DNA of 17,495 bases from Treponema sp. (GCA_031254385.1 JAIRUO010000215.1:1-17495), one strand, 5' to 3'. Positions 1 through 8,026 are shown, counted from the stretch's first letter. Notes: a model not told the origin generated them from the sequence alone. Numbers and translations: made by a program.

Positions 1-152
1 TGAATAACCTTGTTGGTTTCCTCTTCAAGCAGCTGATTAACTTCAACCTGCTGATCCCTATATTCCTGGGCCAAAGAGTTCCGTGAACCTACGGCGCTCG
101 GCTTTTCCGGATGGAATACATTAGGACTCTTGGGTAGATCAATAGCTCCCAT
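1..152 (-). CDS. cfpA: Probable cytoplasmic filament protein A (N-terminus only)
   Basis: The first 50 codons of a minus-strand gene are visible; the rest lies beyond the left edge. The frame opens at the ATG complementary to 150-152, with an AAGGAGA ribosome site about seven bases upstream. The protein begins [20 protein letters not shown] and then becomes charged and Gln/Glu-rich (residues 27-49), as expected for the start of a coiled coil. There is no signal peptide, so it is cytoplasmic. I name it CfpA, the ribbon-filament protein of treponemes, because of this composition and because the divergently transcribed neighbours resemble Tp0750 and Tp0751, which I remember lying next to cfpA (Tp0748) in T. 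pallidum. That naming is inference from memory and synteny; the existence of the gene is well supported. Confidence 0.6.
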   Translation of the reverse strand, partial: MGAIDLPKSPNVFHPEKPSAVGSRNSLAQEYRDQQVEVNQLLEEETNKVI

Positions 153-207
153 TCTCTCTCTCCTTATACAAAAAATTTATTTTAACTTTTTTACTGTATC
201 TAGTAAT

Positions 208-237
208 ATCATAGCAATAGTTTCGATAAAAAGTAAA
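208..237 (-). promoter_or_regulatory. Promoter of the left-end minus-strand gene
   Basis: Reading the minus strand, TTTACT (232-237) and TATGAT (208-213) are separated by 18 bases, and TATGAT is preceded by TGC, an extended -10. Transcription would begin near 201, giving an untranslated leader of about 50 bases before the ATG at 152. Confidence 0.5.
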
Positions 238-264
238 GTCCTTTTTACTAATTAAGATAAAAAC

Positions 265-294
265 TTGCCTAAAAACTGTTGTTTATGATAAAAT
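265..294 (+). promoter_or_regulatory. Promoter of the vWA-DHH-pallilysin operon, apparently leaderless
   Basis: TTGCCT (265-270) and TAAAAT (289-294) are 18 bases apart. The expected start of transcription, six to eight bases after the -10, falls on the ATG at 302. No Shine-Dalgarno sequence precedes that ATG, so the first gene may be translated from a leaderless message. Confidence 0.45.
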
Positions 295-301
295 AGTGTA
301 T

Positions 302-862
302 ATGAAAGCAAAAATAACTACAATGATATTCTTTTTGTTCTTGATAATTTCGGGGTTTTTGCAGGCGCAAGACCGTCGCACCGTGCCCCTGGATCTATAT
401 CTTATTATAGACGCTTCCGAGAAGTTCCGGGAAACAAGGGACGAAACCGCAGCTTGGATAAATGAGCAGATCATTGAACGCCTGCTGCAAGAAGGGGACC
501 GACTGGTTATCTGGTCGGCTGGAGATACGGCAACGATCATCCATACGGAAACCATAGGCGCCAATAAGGATGAAGCCAGAAGCAAGATAGCGAACCTTGA
601 TACCAGCGGAAGAAGCGCGGATTTTAGCGGGGCCTTGCAGGATGCAACCACAAGGGCTGCGGCAGCCGGCACGAACCGAATAAGCATGACAATGCTGATA
701 ACCAGTTCTGCGGAAAACCTTGCCTCCAGCCTTGGAAGCGGTTCCGGCCTGTTCCGCTGGTCAAGGGTGGAGCAATTTTCCCGGTGGCAGGCTCTGGTTG
801 TAGCCCCGGCTATTGGCGATAGGGTACGAAGGGCAGCGGCAGCTTATATGAGCGGCCGATAA
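302..862 (+). CDS. Secreted von Willebrand factor A-like protein (Tp0750-like)
   Basis: A 186-residue protein with an N-terminal signal peptide (hydrophobic residues 8-20, probable cleavage after AQA-like residues near 23). After it comes a single vWA-like domain: the first strand DLYLIIDAS at residues 31-39, then a second hydrophobic strand (DRLVIWSAG, 66-74) and a third (MTMLITSS, 129-136). The metal site is degenerate: the DxSxS motif reads D37-A-S39-E-K41, and no clear threonine or second aspartate is present, so metal binding is doubtful. It is exported to the periplasm or outer surface. A GTG at 296 could add two residues, but I chose ATG 302 because the -10 box ends at 294. It is followed after seven bases by the DHH gene. 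I infer that it corresponds to Tp0750, the vWA protein partnered with pallilysin. Confidence 0.7.
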   Translation: MKAKITTMIFFLFLIISGFLQAQDRRTVPLDLYLIIDASEKFRETRDETAAWINEQIIERLLQEGDRLVIWSAGDTATIIHTETIGANKDEARSKIANLDTSGRSADFSGALQDATTRAAAAGTNRISMTMLITSSAENLASSLGSGSGLFRWSRVEQFSRWQALVVAPAIGDRVRRAAAAYMSGR

Positions 863-869
863 TCAAGAT

Positions 870-1844
870 ATGTCCGATGAGGTATTTAATTTCCTAAAGC
901 GCAAGCCGTCCGTAATCCTGACCACCCATGAAGTGCCGGATGCGGATGGCTTGGGCGCTGAAATTGCCTTAGCTCAAGTCTGCCGGGAGTTGGGGAAAAA
1001 CTGCCGCATAATCAATGCCGTCCCCATGGCGGAACGGTACTATTTTATGGATCCTCAAAGAGAAGTGGAAACCCTGGATAAAGACAGGGATAAAAAGGAC
1101 TTTGAGCAATCAGTTTTGATCATCATAGACTGTCCGGATGAGTATCAGATAGGCGCAATAAAAGAATTTGTCACTTTGGCGCTGGACGTTTTAGTCATTG
1201 ATCATCATGAAATAGCTCCCTTATCGCCATGGAAGGCCTATATTGACAGTTCCGCCTCCTCCACATGCGAATTAGTCGCGGAAATTGCAGAAGCTGCGGG
1301 AATCAAATTGAACCCAGTCTCTTCCGCAGCCCTTTTTGCGGGCATAAGCTATGACACAGGCTCTTTCGCTTTTCCAAAAACAACGATCCGCACCTTTAAG
1401 GCCGCGCTGAAATTAATAGAAGACGGGGTTAACCCATACAGCATTTATCATGAACTGAATGAGACTTCGGCAGTGGGAGCCCTGCTGCTTAGGAAACAGG
1501 TTTTTTCAACCCTTGAAATTAAAAACAAAGGCCGTGTGGCAGTGCAAATACTCAGAAAAGAAGACCTTAAAACGACAAAAACCCGCATCGAAGACGCAGA
1601 AACCTTTATTAACATACCCCTGATGGCAAATGAAATTCTTATCTCTGTAATGATTAAAGAAAAGGCTGAAGGCGCCATACGCTGTTCGCTCAGATCAAAG
1701 GGAACAATAAATGTCTCTAAAATAGCTCAATCCTTTGGCGGAGGCGGCCATGTAACCGCATCGGGTTTTAGGAGTTCTCTTAGTATCGAAGAAACTTTAT
1801 CCAGGCTTCTGGATAAAATCACCCTTGCTCTGGATGAATCATGA
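870..1844 (+). CDS. DHH/DHHA1 family phosphoesterase (NrnA-like)
   Basis: A 324-residue cytoplasmic protein of the size usual for the NrnA/RecJ-like DHH family, which hydrolyses very short oligoribonucleotides (nanoRNA), pAp or cyclic dinucleotides with manganese. All family motifs are visible: H20 and the acidic pair D24/D26 in THEVPDADGLG, D87 in IIDCPD, the signature D111-H112-H113, D162 in SYDTGSFAF, and the C-terminal DHHA1 substrate-binding motif GGGGHVTASGF at 290-300. The catalytic site therefore appears intact. It starts seven bases after the vWA gene without a clear ribosome site and its stop overlaps the next start (ATGA at 1841-1844), so translation is probably coupled across the operon. 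The substrate cannot be read from sequence alone. Confidence 0.9.
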   Translation: MSDEVFNFLKRKPSVILTTHEVPDADGLGAEIALAQVCRELGKNCRIINAVPMAERYYFMDPQREVETLDKDRDKKDFEQSVLIIIDCPDEYQIGAIKEFVTLALDVLVIDHHEIAPLSPWKAYIDSSASSTCELVAEIAEAAGIKLNPVSSAALFAGISYDTGSFAFPKTTIRTFKAALKLIEDGVNPYSIYHELNETSAVGALLLRKQVFSTLEIKNKGRVAVQILRKEDLKTTKTRIEDAETFINIPLMANEILISVMIKEKAEGAIRCSLRSKGTINVSKIAQSFGGGGHVTASGFRSSLSIEETLSRLLDKITLALDES

Positions 1845-3361
1845 CAGGAAAATTCGTTAAAGTAACGGTATTAGTGGTTTTTCTGGCAGCCGGCCTTGGC
1901 ATAGCTGCGCTTCTGGTATTTCCTGTTTCACAGGCACCAGAAAATATTGTAACAAATCCCCAGAGCAGGATCATTATTCCTCAATCGCTAGACTTCTTTT
2001 TCGAAGACAATACTGTAGAGCAAATCGTTAGAATCGAAGAAATAACCCTAAAAGCCTCTTTGGGGGACGGGGAGATTCTGATAGTCCTGCTGAACGTAGA
2101 CCTGAACGGCGATCTGGAAGATGAGCAGATTGTCGCGTACAGGAACCTATTGGAAAGCGATAGCCCCATATATCTGACTTATATAGAGCGTGATCTAACA
2201 ACAGGGGAATACAAGCGGGTCTGGACTGCCCGGACTGCTGCAACCCGGCAGGATACTATTTCACTCTATACCCAGGATCTTATAGGCGACCGGGGCATCT
2301 GCATTATTTTTACCGGCATGAACAACCTGGGAGAACAGACGCTGACCGTATTCAGAAAAAACCCTTACAATGGAAGCCCCCTTTTTACAAAAGTCGCAGA
2401 ATTAAAAACTGAAGGCTCAATAAAAATCAATGCAGTAGAACGAACCCAGGCCTATCAACTGGGAATGGCCAGAGGCCAGAGCTATACCATAAGTGCGGTT
2501 AGCAGAGATCCTGACTCGGACAACATAATGGATCAGCTAGAAGCTACCTATAATTTCAATACCCAGACTGAATATTACGAGCAGGGCAGAATAACCCGCA
2601 TTCCAGGCGCACAGATTGAGCAGCAGAGGGTGCGGGAGCTTTTGGGAAGCCAGAGAGCCTTTGAAGAGTTTATTACCGGCCTATGGTACTATGTCAGCCC
2701 GCAGGGAACTCTTGATTTAAGGCAGTATATTTATTTTGACCCCAGAAACAAAGAAATAATCTTTTTTGGCGATGAAACCCAGCAGGCTTTTCTATGGCAG
2801 AATTCCTATTCCGTGCGTTACGGGCTTAGCATAAGAAGCCAGAATATTGCGATATCTACCATGCGGCGTTCCATAGACATTGAGCTTGAATCATTGGACA
2901 GCATACGGGTAAAAATCTTTGACGATATAAACCTAAAATTCGATGTGAGCGCCCCTTGGGATGGCTCGTACCGAAAAGCGAGCCATCCTCAAAACTACGC
3001 CACTCCCCTACCCTCTACAATCCCTTTTATAGACGCAGTTTACGACAGCCATCTAGGAAAGCTCTATTTTTATCCAAACGGCAATTTTGAACTCCATTCC
3101 GGGGGATCTGTAAAGCAGGGAAAATACGCCTTTTATTATCTAGACGATCAGGAACTCCTTGAACTGCGCAGTTACGAAAGCCGCAGCGCCGAAATCCAAT
3201 TAGTTGCCGGAACCAGAGAAGTCTACGCCGTAGAATCCGTTGACAGCGAAGCTCCTGGACTTTCTCCAAGAAAAACAATCCTCCTTTCTAGGGTACTGTT
3301 AGGCGCTAGAGGCATACAGAAGCTTTATGAGGGGACTATTACGTTGAATTTGGGGGACTAG
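1841..3361 (+). CDS. Membrane-anchored pallilysin-like (Tp0751-type) protein
   Basis: A 506-residue protein with one N-terminal hydrophobic segment (residues 7-27) and no lipobox cysteine, so it is probably anchored in the inner membrane with the bulk outside. The middle (about 30-260) is beta-rich and resembles no enzyme I know. The C-terminal half (about 265-506) consists of short strands such as YIYFDPRNKEIIFFGDE and LGKLYFYPNGNFELHSGG, compatible with a lipocalin-type barrel like that of pallilysin. There is no HEXXH zinc-protease motif anywhere; the few histidines (for example in SHLGK and ELHSGG) are isolated. I therefore do not predict proteolysis. Assignment to the pallilysin group rests on fold-like pattern, the vWA gene two positions upstream, and remembered treponemal synteny. 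Its start overlaps the DHH stop by four bases. Confidence 0.6.
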   Translation: MTGKFVKVTVLVVFLAAGLGIAALLVFPVSQAPENIVTNPQSRIIIPQSLDFFFEDNTVEQIVRIEEITLKASLGDGEILIVLLNVDLNGDLEDEQIVAYRNLLESDSPIYLTYIERDLTTGEYKRVWTARTAATRQDTISLYTQDLIGDRGICIIFTGMNNLGEQTLTVFRKNPYNGSPLFTKVAELKTEGSIKINAVERTQAYQLGMARGQSYTISAVSRDPDSDNIMDQLEATYNFNTQTEYYEQGRITRIPGAQIEQQRVRELLGSQRAFEEFITGLWYYVSPQGTLDLRQYIYFDPRNKEIIFFGDETQQAFLWQNSYSVRYGLSIRSQNIAISTMRRSIDIELESLDSIRVKIFDDINLKFDVSAPWDGSYRKASHPQNYATPLPSTIPFIDAVYDSHLGKLYFYPNGNFELHSGGSVKQGKYAFYYLDDQELLELRSYESRSAEIQLVAGTREVYAVESVDSEAPGLSPRKTILLSRVLLGARGIQKLYEGTITLNLGD

Positions 3362-3470
3362 GGCATAAAAATGGCATCCATGCCATTTTTATGCCTCGAC
3401 GAATGCTTCGCATTCGTCGGATGCGAAGCATCCGAAGCTAAAGCCGTGCAAACAGCGGCATCCATGCCGC
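3362..3470. repeat. Cluster of four palindromic hairpins after the pallilysin-like gene
   Basis: Four perfect inverted repeats follow the TAG at 3359-3361. (1) GGCATAAAAATGGCA, loop TCCA, and its complement (3362-3395, 15 pairs). (2) CGACGAATGC, loop TTC, and its complement (3397-3419, 10 pairs). (3) TCGGATGC, loop GAA, and its complement (3417-3435, 8 pairs), overlapping the previous one by three bases. (4) GCGGCA, loop TCCA, TGCCGC (3455-3470). None has a run of T after it, so these are REP-like repeats rather than classical terminators, although hairpin 1 is well placed to end the upstream transcript. Related sequences recur at 11707-11786. Confidence 0.8.
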
Positions 3471-3536
3471 CTAAAGCAACAGTGACACCTTTTTAAGTGA
3501 GCAGTGAGTAGTGAAAGACAGGCTCTGCTCTCTGCT

Positions 3537-3567
3537 CTGGCATTTTAGCCCAATACGGTGCTATAAT
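3537..3567 (+). promoter_or_regulatory. Promoter of the histone-like gene
   Basis: A perfect TATAAT lies at 3562-3567, with a weak -35 candidate CTGGCA at 3537-3542 (19-base spacer). Transcription from about 3574 leaves a 46-base leader before the ATG at 3620. It also excludes the in-frame ATG at 3566, which lies inside the -10 box. Confidence 0.45.
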
Positions 3568-3619
3568 GGCAGTGTCGGGCAGAAACGCACGGCAAATACA
3601 GTTAAATAAGGAGCAAATA

Positions 3620-3847
3620 ATGGCTAATACCAAACCAGCGGCTAAAAAGAAGGCAACCAAAGCAAAAACAGCGGCTAAAGCCGACGCAAAGAAACCGCCA
3701 ATCGCACACAAGAGGCCGGAGCCAAAGACCGCTTCAAAGAAAGCGAATGCAAAGCCAGCACCAAAAACGACAAAAGCGGCGGCAAAAGCCACAGGCGGAA
3801 AAAAGGCTTCAACGAAGCCAGTAATCGCAACGGATACGCAAGGATGA
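3620..3847 (+). CDS. Lysine/alanine-rich histone H1-like basic protein
   Basis: A 75-residue protein made almost wholly of Lys, Ala, Pro and Thr (AAKKKATKAKTAAKADAKK and similar), with no hydrophobic core. Such tails occur in bacterial histone H1-like proteins (Hc1-like, AlgP-like), which bind DNA through charge and help compact the nucleoid; this role is inferred from composition only. The start at 3620 is chosen because AAGGAG (3608-3613) sits six bases upstream. An earlier in-frame ATG at 3566 lacks a ribosome site and overlaps the -10 box. The gene stands alone among repeats, with no partner on either side. A spurious low-complexity frame is possible, but the perfect ribosome site and promoter favour a real gene. 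Confidence 0.65.
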   Translation: MANTKPAAKKKATKAKTAAKADAKKPPIAHKRPEPKTASKKANAKPAPKTTKAAAKATGGKKASTKPVIATDTQG

Positions 3848-3876
3848 CTCCGTGGTTCATTTTCTGATTCAGCCCT

Positions 3877-4054
3877 AGAATGTAAACACATTCAAGCCCT
3901 GAGTAAATTTATCGTGTGCCTTTTATAGGTTTGCATTCTAGCTAGAATGCAGATCGACTCTAGGTAGGATGCAGATCAAGTCTAGTAGACTGCAAACCTG
4001 AACAAGGCAGAATGTACACCCGATCTATACCAGAATGTTAACCCGATCTAGACC
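3877..4054. repeat. Degenerate 22-23 bp direct repeats with a 20-bp perfect palindrome
   Basis: This part of the 488-base gene-free stretch 3848-4335 carries units beginning AGAATG. Two 20-base units at 3944-3963 and 3966-3985 agree at 17 of 20 positions (period 22). Two 23-base units at 4009-4031 and 4032-4054 abut exactly and agree at 20 of 23. A looser unit lies at 3877-3893 and folds on itself (GAATGT, AAAC, ACATTC). Just before the first pair, 3932-3951 is a perfect two-fold palindrome, TGCATTCTAGCTAGAATGCA. AGGTTTGCA at 3928-3936 pairs with TGCAAACCT at 3991-3999. No open frame runs through the array. It could be protein-binding sites or a decayed repeat element. Confidence 0.75.
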
Positions 4055-4087
4055 AGGTAACGCAAGGGTAGCTGATATCGTTTTTTA

Positions 4088-4191
4088 TAACCACGGATTA
4101 CGCGGATTTATACGGATTTTCACGGATAAATATCTATTTTTCATTCTCTAAATCCGTGCTAATCCATGATAATCCGTGCAATCCGTGGTTA
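4088..4191. repeat. Long inverted repeat built from phased CGGAT units
   Basis: TAACCACGGATT (4088-4099) and its exact complement (4180-4191) bound the element. Inside, CGGAT recurs at 4094, 4103, 4113 and 4123. Its complement ATCCG (once ATCCA) recurs about every ten bases from 4153 to 4185 in mirror order. An AT-rich loop lies between. I remember very similar ATCCGTG...ATCCGTGG repeats dispersed between genes of many unrelated bacteria. No protein is encoded. The ten-base phasing places every unit on the same face of the helix. Confidence 0.8.
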
Positions 4192-4225
4192 CCTTCTTCT
4201 TCAGTCCCTTCCGCAGCGCGCACGC

Positions 4226-4319
4226 CGGCCTAAAGGCCGTCTACCGTTTCTGTATGCAGGGGAGTTTTCTGGCGCTGGAACGCGCCGCATCTATTTCGAC
4301 AACGCCGCTTCACGCGGCG
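4226..4319. repeat. Two GC-rich hairpins downstream of the chemoreceptor gene
   Basis: CGGCC-TAAA-GGCCG occupies 4226-4239 and CGCCGC-TTCAC-GCGGCG occupies 4303-4319. The second begins 17 bases past the stop codon of the minus-strand chemoreceptor and may help end its transcript, but it has no T run on either side. The rest of 4192-4335 shows nothing else that I can name. Confidence 0.5.
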
Positions 4320-4335
4320 CAATTTTCTGTTCCCC

Positions 4336-6534
4336 TTATTCCACCTTAAACAGCGACACCTCTCTTACCAACATTTCTATCTGTTCGCGGTTCTGGACGC
4401 TTATGTCGTTGACATGGTTTACGGCGATATTTATCTGATCAGCGCCAGCGGCCATTTCGTTCATGCCGCCGGTTATCTCCTGCGTCATCCTTTCCAGGTT
4501 CTTGCTTTCGTGAATCACTTCTGTGCTGCCTTCAAGCATTTCTGTTGATCCGCTTTTTACCTTCTGGGTGATCTCGTTGACCTGGCTGACAGCATCGAGG
4601 ATCTGCTTGCTCCCCTGGCCCTGCTCTTCCATCGCATTGCGTATGTTCTCTTCCTGAGCAACGACGGTATTGACGGCATCGTCTATCGATTCGAATTTTT
4701 TCAATACGTTCTCTGTGGAAGTGGTGATCTTGTCGATGGATGTCTTGATATTTTTCAATACCAAACCTATTGTCTTGGACTGCTCGCCAGAGCTTTCGGC
4801 CAGCTTGCGGATCTCGTCTGCAACTACGGCAAAGCCCTTGCCCGCTTCGCCCGCATGGGCAGCCTCGATGGCGGCGTTCATTGAAAGAAGGTTGGTCTGG
4901 CTGGCGATGTTTGCCATCACCGTGTTGATCTCCAGAAGACCTGCGGATTGACGGGCTATCTCCTGTATATCGCCTGCAACGTCCTCAATGCCCCTGCGGC
5001 CCACTCCGGAGGCTTCCATCAGTTCTTTCACGTTGTTAGCGTTCTTGATCAGCGTGCTTGTTACCGACTGTATATTTGCCAGCATCTCCTGAACTGCGGC
5101 AGAGGACTGGGTCACGCTGGCAGCCTGACTCTCCACATGGCCGTTGAGTTTGTTGATGTTGACGGTTATCTGCTCCATGGTGGCGTTGGTTTCTGTAACG
5201 CTTGCAGACTGGCTGAGTACCCTGCCTTTGATGCTTTGGATGTTAGCAGTAATTTCATTGATTGCGGTTGCCGTCTCAGTCATATTGGTAGAAAGCTCGC
5301 CGCCAATGTCGAACAGGGTTACGGTCTGCTTTTTGATGGTGACGATCAACTTTTTAATCTTTTCCAGGGTAAGGTTGAAGTAACGGGCCAGATCGCCGAC
5401 CTCGTCTTTGGAATTGACAACGATGCTCCGGGTCAGGTCTCCTTCACCCTCGGAAATGTCTTTAAGGGTATCCGCAACTTTGACAATAGGCTTGATAGCA
5501 TAGCCTAGAAAAATAAATACAAAAACAGCCGCCACTAAAATAGCTATCGAAGCCAGGAATATGGTAAACCAGGTCATTTCCCGTACTTCTTTAAGGATGT
5601 GATCATCGGTAGTTCCGATCATTATCGTCCAGGTTGTGTCAGAATTTCCTATCTGGATGGGAACCATTACAAGTTCAATATTTACATTAAGAGTAGGATC
5701 ATACTTAGAAGCCTGAAACTTCTTCCCTTCTTTTACCGCCCTAAGCGCATCTTGTACCTCATCGCCATATTCCTTATCAACATCGGGCAGCATCCTGCCT
5801 ATACGCTCAGGAATGAAATGCGCGAAAATAAACCCGTTACCCGAATAGATTACCATTATGGCAATCTCGTCATGGGTGCGTAGCGTTTCCTGCAATGTAG
5901 GCTGCATCCCCGATATATCCAAAAGGCAGCCGACCCCTCCAACCACTTCGTTGGAATTGGGATTAATAATCGGAACCATCATTCTTATAACGTAGGTGTC
6001 CCTCCCTTCTATCTTGCGGGCTATTGGATGTTCCACCCTGTCCTTTCTTGAATTGGGGCTATTAAAATAAGCCATTGATTCAACTATGTCTGTGGTAGCC
6101 CGTGCTTCTAACACGCCGTTTTCCCTTGTGTATAACATCGCATACTGTCCGGTGGGACTTGACCCAGGCCGACCTATATATCTTGCGTCCATGCCGTCAA
6201 CGGCGTTAGGTTTCCAAACAGTATATACGGCGGTCATAGCCATCTCTGATTCGAAAACACCCAACAGCATACTGTCAAAGCGGTCGCGCCTTGTTTCCAC
6301 TGGCACATCTTCATAGTCTTCCATTATATTTGACAGCGTGTGAAGCACCCGTATAAAGCCGTCTTCCCGGCCCTTCCAGTACTCAGCCCTGTGCCCGGCA
6401 AGAATTTCTATACCCCTAAGGCTTAAGTTCATACTTATGCTGGAAGCCTGTCGCAAAAGCAGCACGGCAATTCCCGTTGCTACAACCGCCACGATAGCGA
6501 TCACCAAAATACTAAACTTGAATTTTAACTTCAT
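4336..6534 (-). CDS. Methyl-accepting chemotaxis protein with periplasmic Cache-type sensor
   Basis: A 732-residue chemoreceptor in the inner membrane. The first membrane helix spans about residues 8-27, a periplasmic sensor of dCache type about 28-318, the second helix about 322-346, and a HAMP linker about 345-398 ([16 protein letters not shown]). A long cytoplasmic coiled coil follows, with Gln/Glu-rich methylation helices around 430-490 and 620-690. The signalling tip, [33 protein letters not shown] around 548-580, contacts CheA and CheW. No C-terminal CheR-tethering pentapeptide is present. The ligand is unknown. I chose ATG 6534 because AAGGAG lies six bases upstream; a start at 6567 would add eleven residues that cover this ribosome site. 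It is transcribed away from the URO-D-like gene and appears monocistronic. Confidence 0.95.
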   Translation of the reverse strand: MKLKFKFSILVIAIVAVVATGIAVLLLRQASSISMNLSLRGIEILAGHRAEYWKGREDGFIRVLHTLSNIMEDYEDVPVETRRDRFDSMLLGVFESEMAMTAVYTVWKPNAVDGMDARYIGRPGSSPTGQYAMLYTRENGVLEARATTDIVESMAYFNSPNSRKDRVEHPIARKIEGRDTYVIRMMVPIINPNSNEVVGGVGCLLDISGMQPTLQETLRTHDEIAIMVIYSGNGFIFAHFIPERIGRMLPDVDKEYGDEVQDALRAVKEGKKFQASKYDPTLNVNIELVMVPIQIGNSDTTWTIMIGTTDDHILKEVREMTWFTIFLASIAILVAAVFVFIFLGYAIKPIVKVADTLKDISEGEGDLTRSIVVNSKDEVGDLARYFNLTLEKIKKLIVTIKKQTVTLFDIGGELSTNMTETATAINEITANIQSIKGRVLSQSASVTETNATMEQITVNINKLNGHVESQAASVTQSSAAVQEMLANIQSVTSTLIKNANNVKELMEASGVGRRGIEDVAGDIQEIARQSAGLLEINTVMANIASQTNLLSMNAAIEAAHAGEAGKGFAVVADEIRKLAESSGEQSKTIGLVLKNIKTSIDKITTSTENVLKKFESIDDAVNTVVAQEENIRNAMEEQGQGSKQILDAVSQVNEITQKVKSGSTEMLEGSTEVIHESKNLERMTQEITGGMNEMAAGADQINIAVNHVNDISVQNREQIEMLVREVSLFKVE

Positions 6535-6734
6535 TTTTAACTCCTTGTTTTTTCTGCGAAAGTACATCCGCTAAATGTTTACTTTTATAAACTGAATATA
6601 AACGTTATATGAATAAGAAGCATTTCTGAGTATGTTATGTTTTTTGATAATCAGTGGTTTATTAAGAAAATCGGAGGCTATACAGCCAACTAGACAAAAA
6701 CTACTGTTGGTGGTATTACAAGCTGAGGTACAAA

Positions 6735-7973
6735 ATGCAGGTAAAAGAACAGGATCGTATAGTACTCCGCGAACTGGCTCAAAAGGTTGCGGAAATAGCC
6801 CAGCTCCCTGTGCAGGGGGAAAAAAAACAGCTTTGGCGGGGCCTTAACGGGTTAAAAGACGAAAGGCCAATGGTATGTATCGATCAGGTCTGCTGGAATG
6901 AGATGAACGTGGATGACAAGCTCACCCTGCGCTGCGAAGACCCTGAGTGCCAAAAATACGAGGGTAGATTCCGCCGTATTCTGTACCAATGGGAACACTT
7001 CCCCGTTGACATGGTGGTGGAGCCGTTTATCAAAGTTCAGAAGGCAGTTACAAATCCAGGGTTCGGCGTCAGGCGGAAGGAAGAAACCTTGAAGACCCCC
7101 GGTAAAGAAGGGGTAAGTAGCCACAAATTCGAAAACCAGTTCAATTCAATAGAGGATCTTGAGAAGATAAAAGTTCCGCAAATTTCGCATGACAAAGAGG
7201 AAACAGCGCGGCGCATGGAAAAGGCGGCCTGGCTATTTGAAGGGATCATGCCTCTGCGCGAAGAAGGAGTTGACCCTTATGTTGGGATTTGGGACACCAT
7301 TGCCGAATGGATGAGCGTGGAAGGCGCCCTTTACGGCCTTATCGACGAGCCTGATATGATGCACGGCATGGCAAAAAAAATAGTAGACGGGCATTTATCA
7401 ATGCTGGACCAGCTTGAAGAACAGGGACTGCTCTGCCACAGCCAGGCCCTGATTCACTGCACCGGCGCGTTTACTGACGAGCTGCCCGCCTTGTTCTTCA
7501 ACCCGCAAAAGCCCAGAACCAAAGATATTTGGATGTTCGGCCTTGCCCAGATGTTCGCCACTGTTTCTCCTGCAATGTTCGAGGAATATGAAATCGACTA
7601 CATGAAGCCCATCTTCGAGCGCTTTGGCCTGGTTTACTACGGCTGCTGCGATCCGCTGGACGGCAAGATGAATGAAGTCAAAAAAATCAAAGGACTGCGC
7701 AAGGTATCGATGAGTCCCTGGGCCAAACGGGAGCGCGGCGCAGAAGAGATTGGAAAGGACTATGTATACTCTTGCAAGCCAAACCCCGCTTTTTTGGCAA
7801 GCACAAAATTTGACGAAGAGCTTGTGCGAAAAGACCTTACTGAAATAAAAGAACTCTGCCGTAAAAACGGCTGCCCCCTGGAGTTTATACTGAAAGACCT
7901 TAGCACGCTAAACAATGAACCGCAGCGGCTTTGGAGATGGGCGGAGATCGCAATGGAAGTCGCAAAGAGCTAA
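6735..7973 (+). CDS. Uroporphyrinogen decarboxylase-superfamily protein, possibly a corrinoid methyltransferase
   Basis: A 412-residue cytoplasmic protein with the (beta/alpha)8-barrel pattern of the URO-D superfamily. It lacks the N-terminal Arg-rich RQAGR motif of true uroporphyrinogen decarboxylase, and no haem genes are nearby. Possible metal ligands in positions like those of the zinc-dependent methylcobamide methyltransferases (MtaA/MtbA type) are H241-C242 in the HCTG motif, C304-C305 in YYGCCDP, and C347 in SCKPNP. A methyl-transfer or demethylation role is therefore plausible but unproven, and no corrinoid protein is encoded here. The start at 6735 has TGAGGT about six bases upstream. 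The next gene begins 53 bases downstream on the same strand and may be co-transcribed. Confidence 0.75.
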   Translation: MQVKEQDRIVLRELAQKVAEIAQLPVQGEKKQLWRGLNGLKDERPMVCIDQVCWNEMNVDDKLTLRCEDPECQKYEGRFRRILYQWEHFPVDMVVEPFIKVQKAVTNPGFGVRRKEETLKTPGKEGVSSHKFENQFNSIEDLEKIKVPQISHDKEETARRMEKAAWLFEGIMPLREEGVDPYVGIWDTIAEWMSVEGALYGLIDEPDMMHGMAKKIVDGHLSMLDQLEEQGLLCHSQALIHCTGAFTDELPALFFNPQKPRTKDIWMFGLAQMFATVSPAMFEEYEIDYMKPIFERFGLVYYGCCDPLDGKMNEVKKIKGLRKVSMSPWAKRERGAEEIGKDYVYSCKPNPAFLASTKFDEELVRKDLTEIKELCRKNGCPLEFILKDLSTLNNEPQRLWRWAEIAMEVAKS

Positions 7974-8026
7974 GGCTTAAACTTCCGAACAAGTCCATTA
8001 TTTTTTCCTGTATGCTGGAATCTTAA

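Noticed and set aside
1841..3361. Zinc metalloprotease annotation from pallilysin
   Set aside because: No HEXXH or other paired-histidine zinc motif is present in the protein.
3877..4054. CRISPR array
   Set aside because: The units are tandem or nearly abutting with 0-2 bases between pairs, are not identical, and leave no unique spacers of regular length. No cas gene is present.
4948..5508. 186-residue open frame on the plus strand
   Set aside because: It lies wholly antisense to the chemoreceptor coding region, whose conserved motifs are unmistakable, and has no ribosome site or recognisable domain.
6535..6567. Earlier start of the chemoreceptor
   Set aside because: Those eleven codons cover the AAGGAG ribosome site of the ATG at 6534, and the extra residues are highly charged and precede a normal membrane-helix start.
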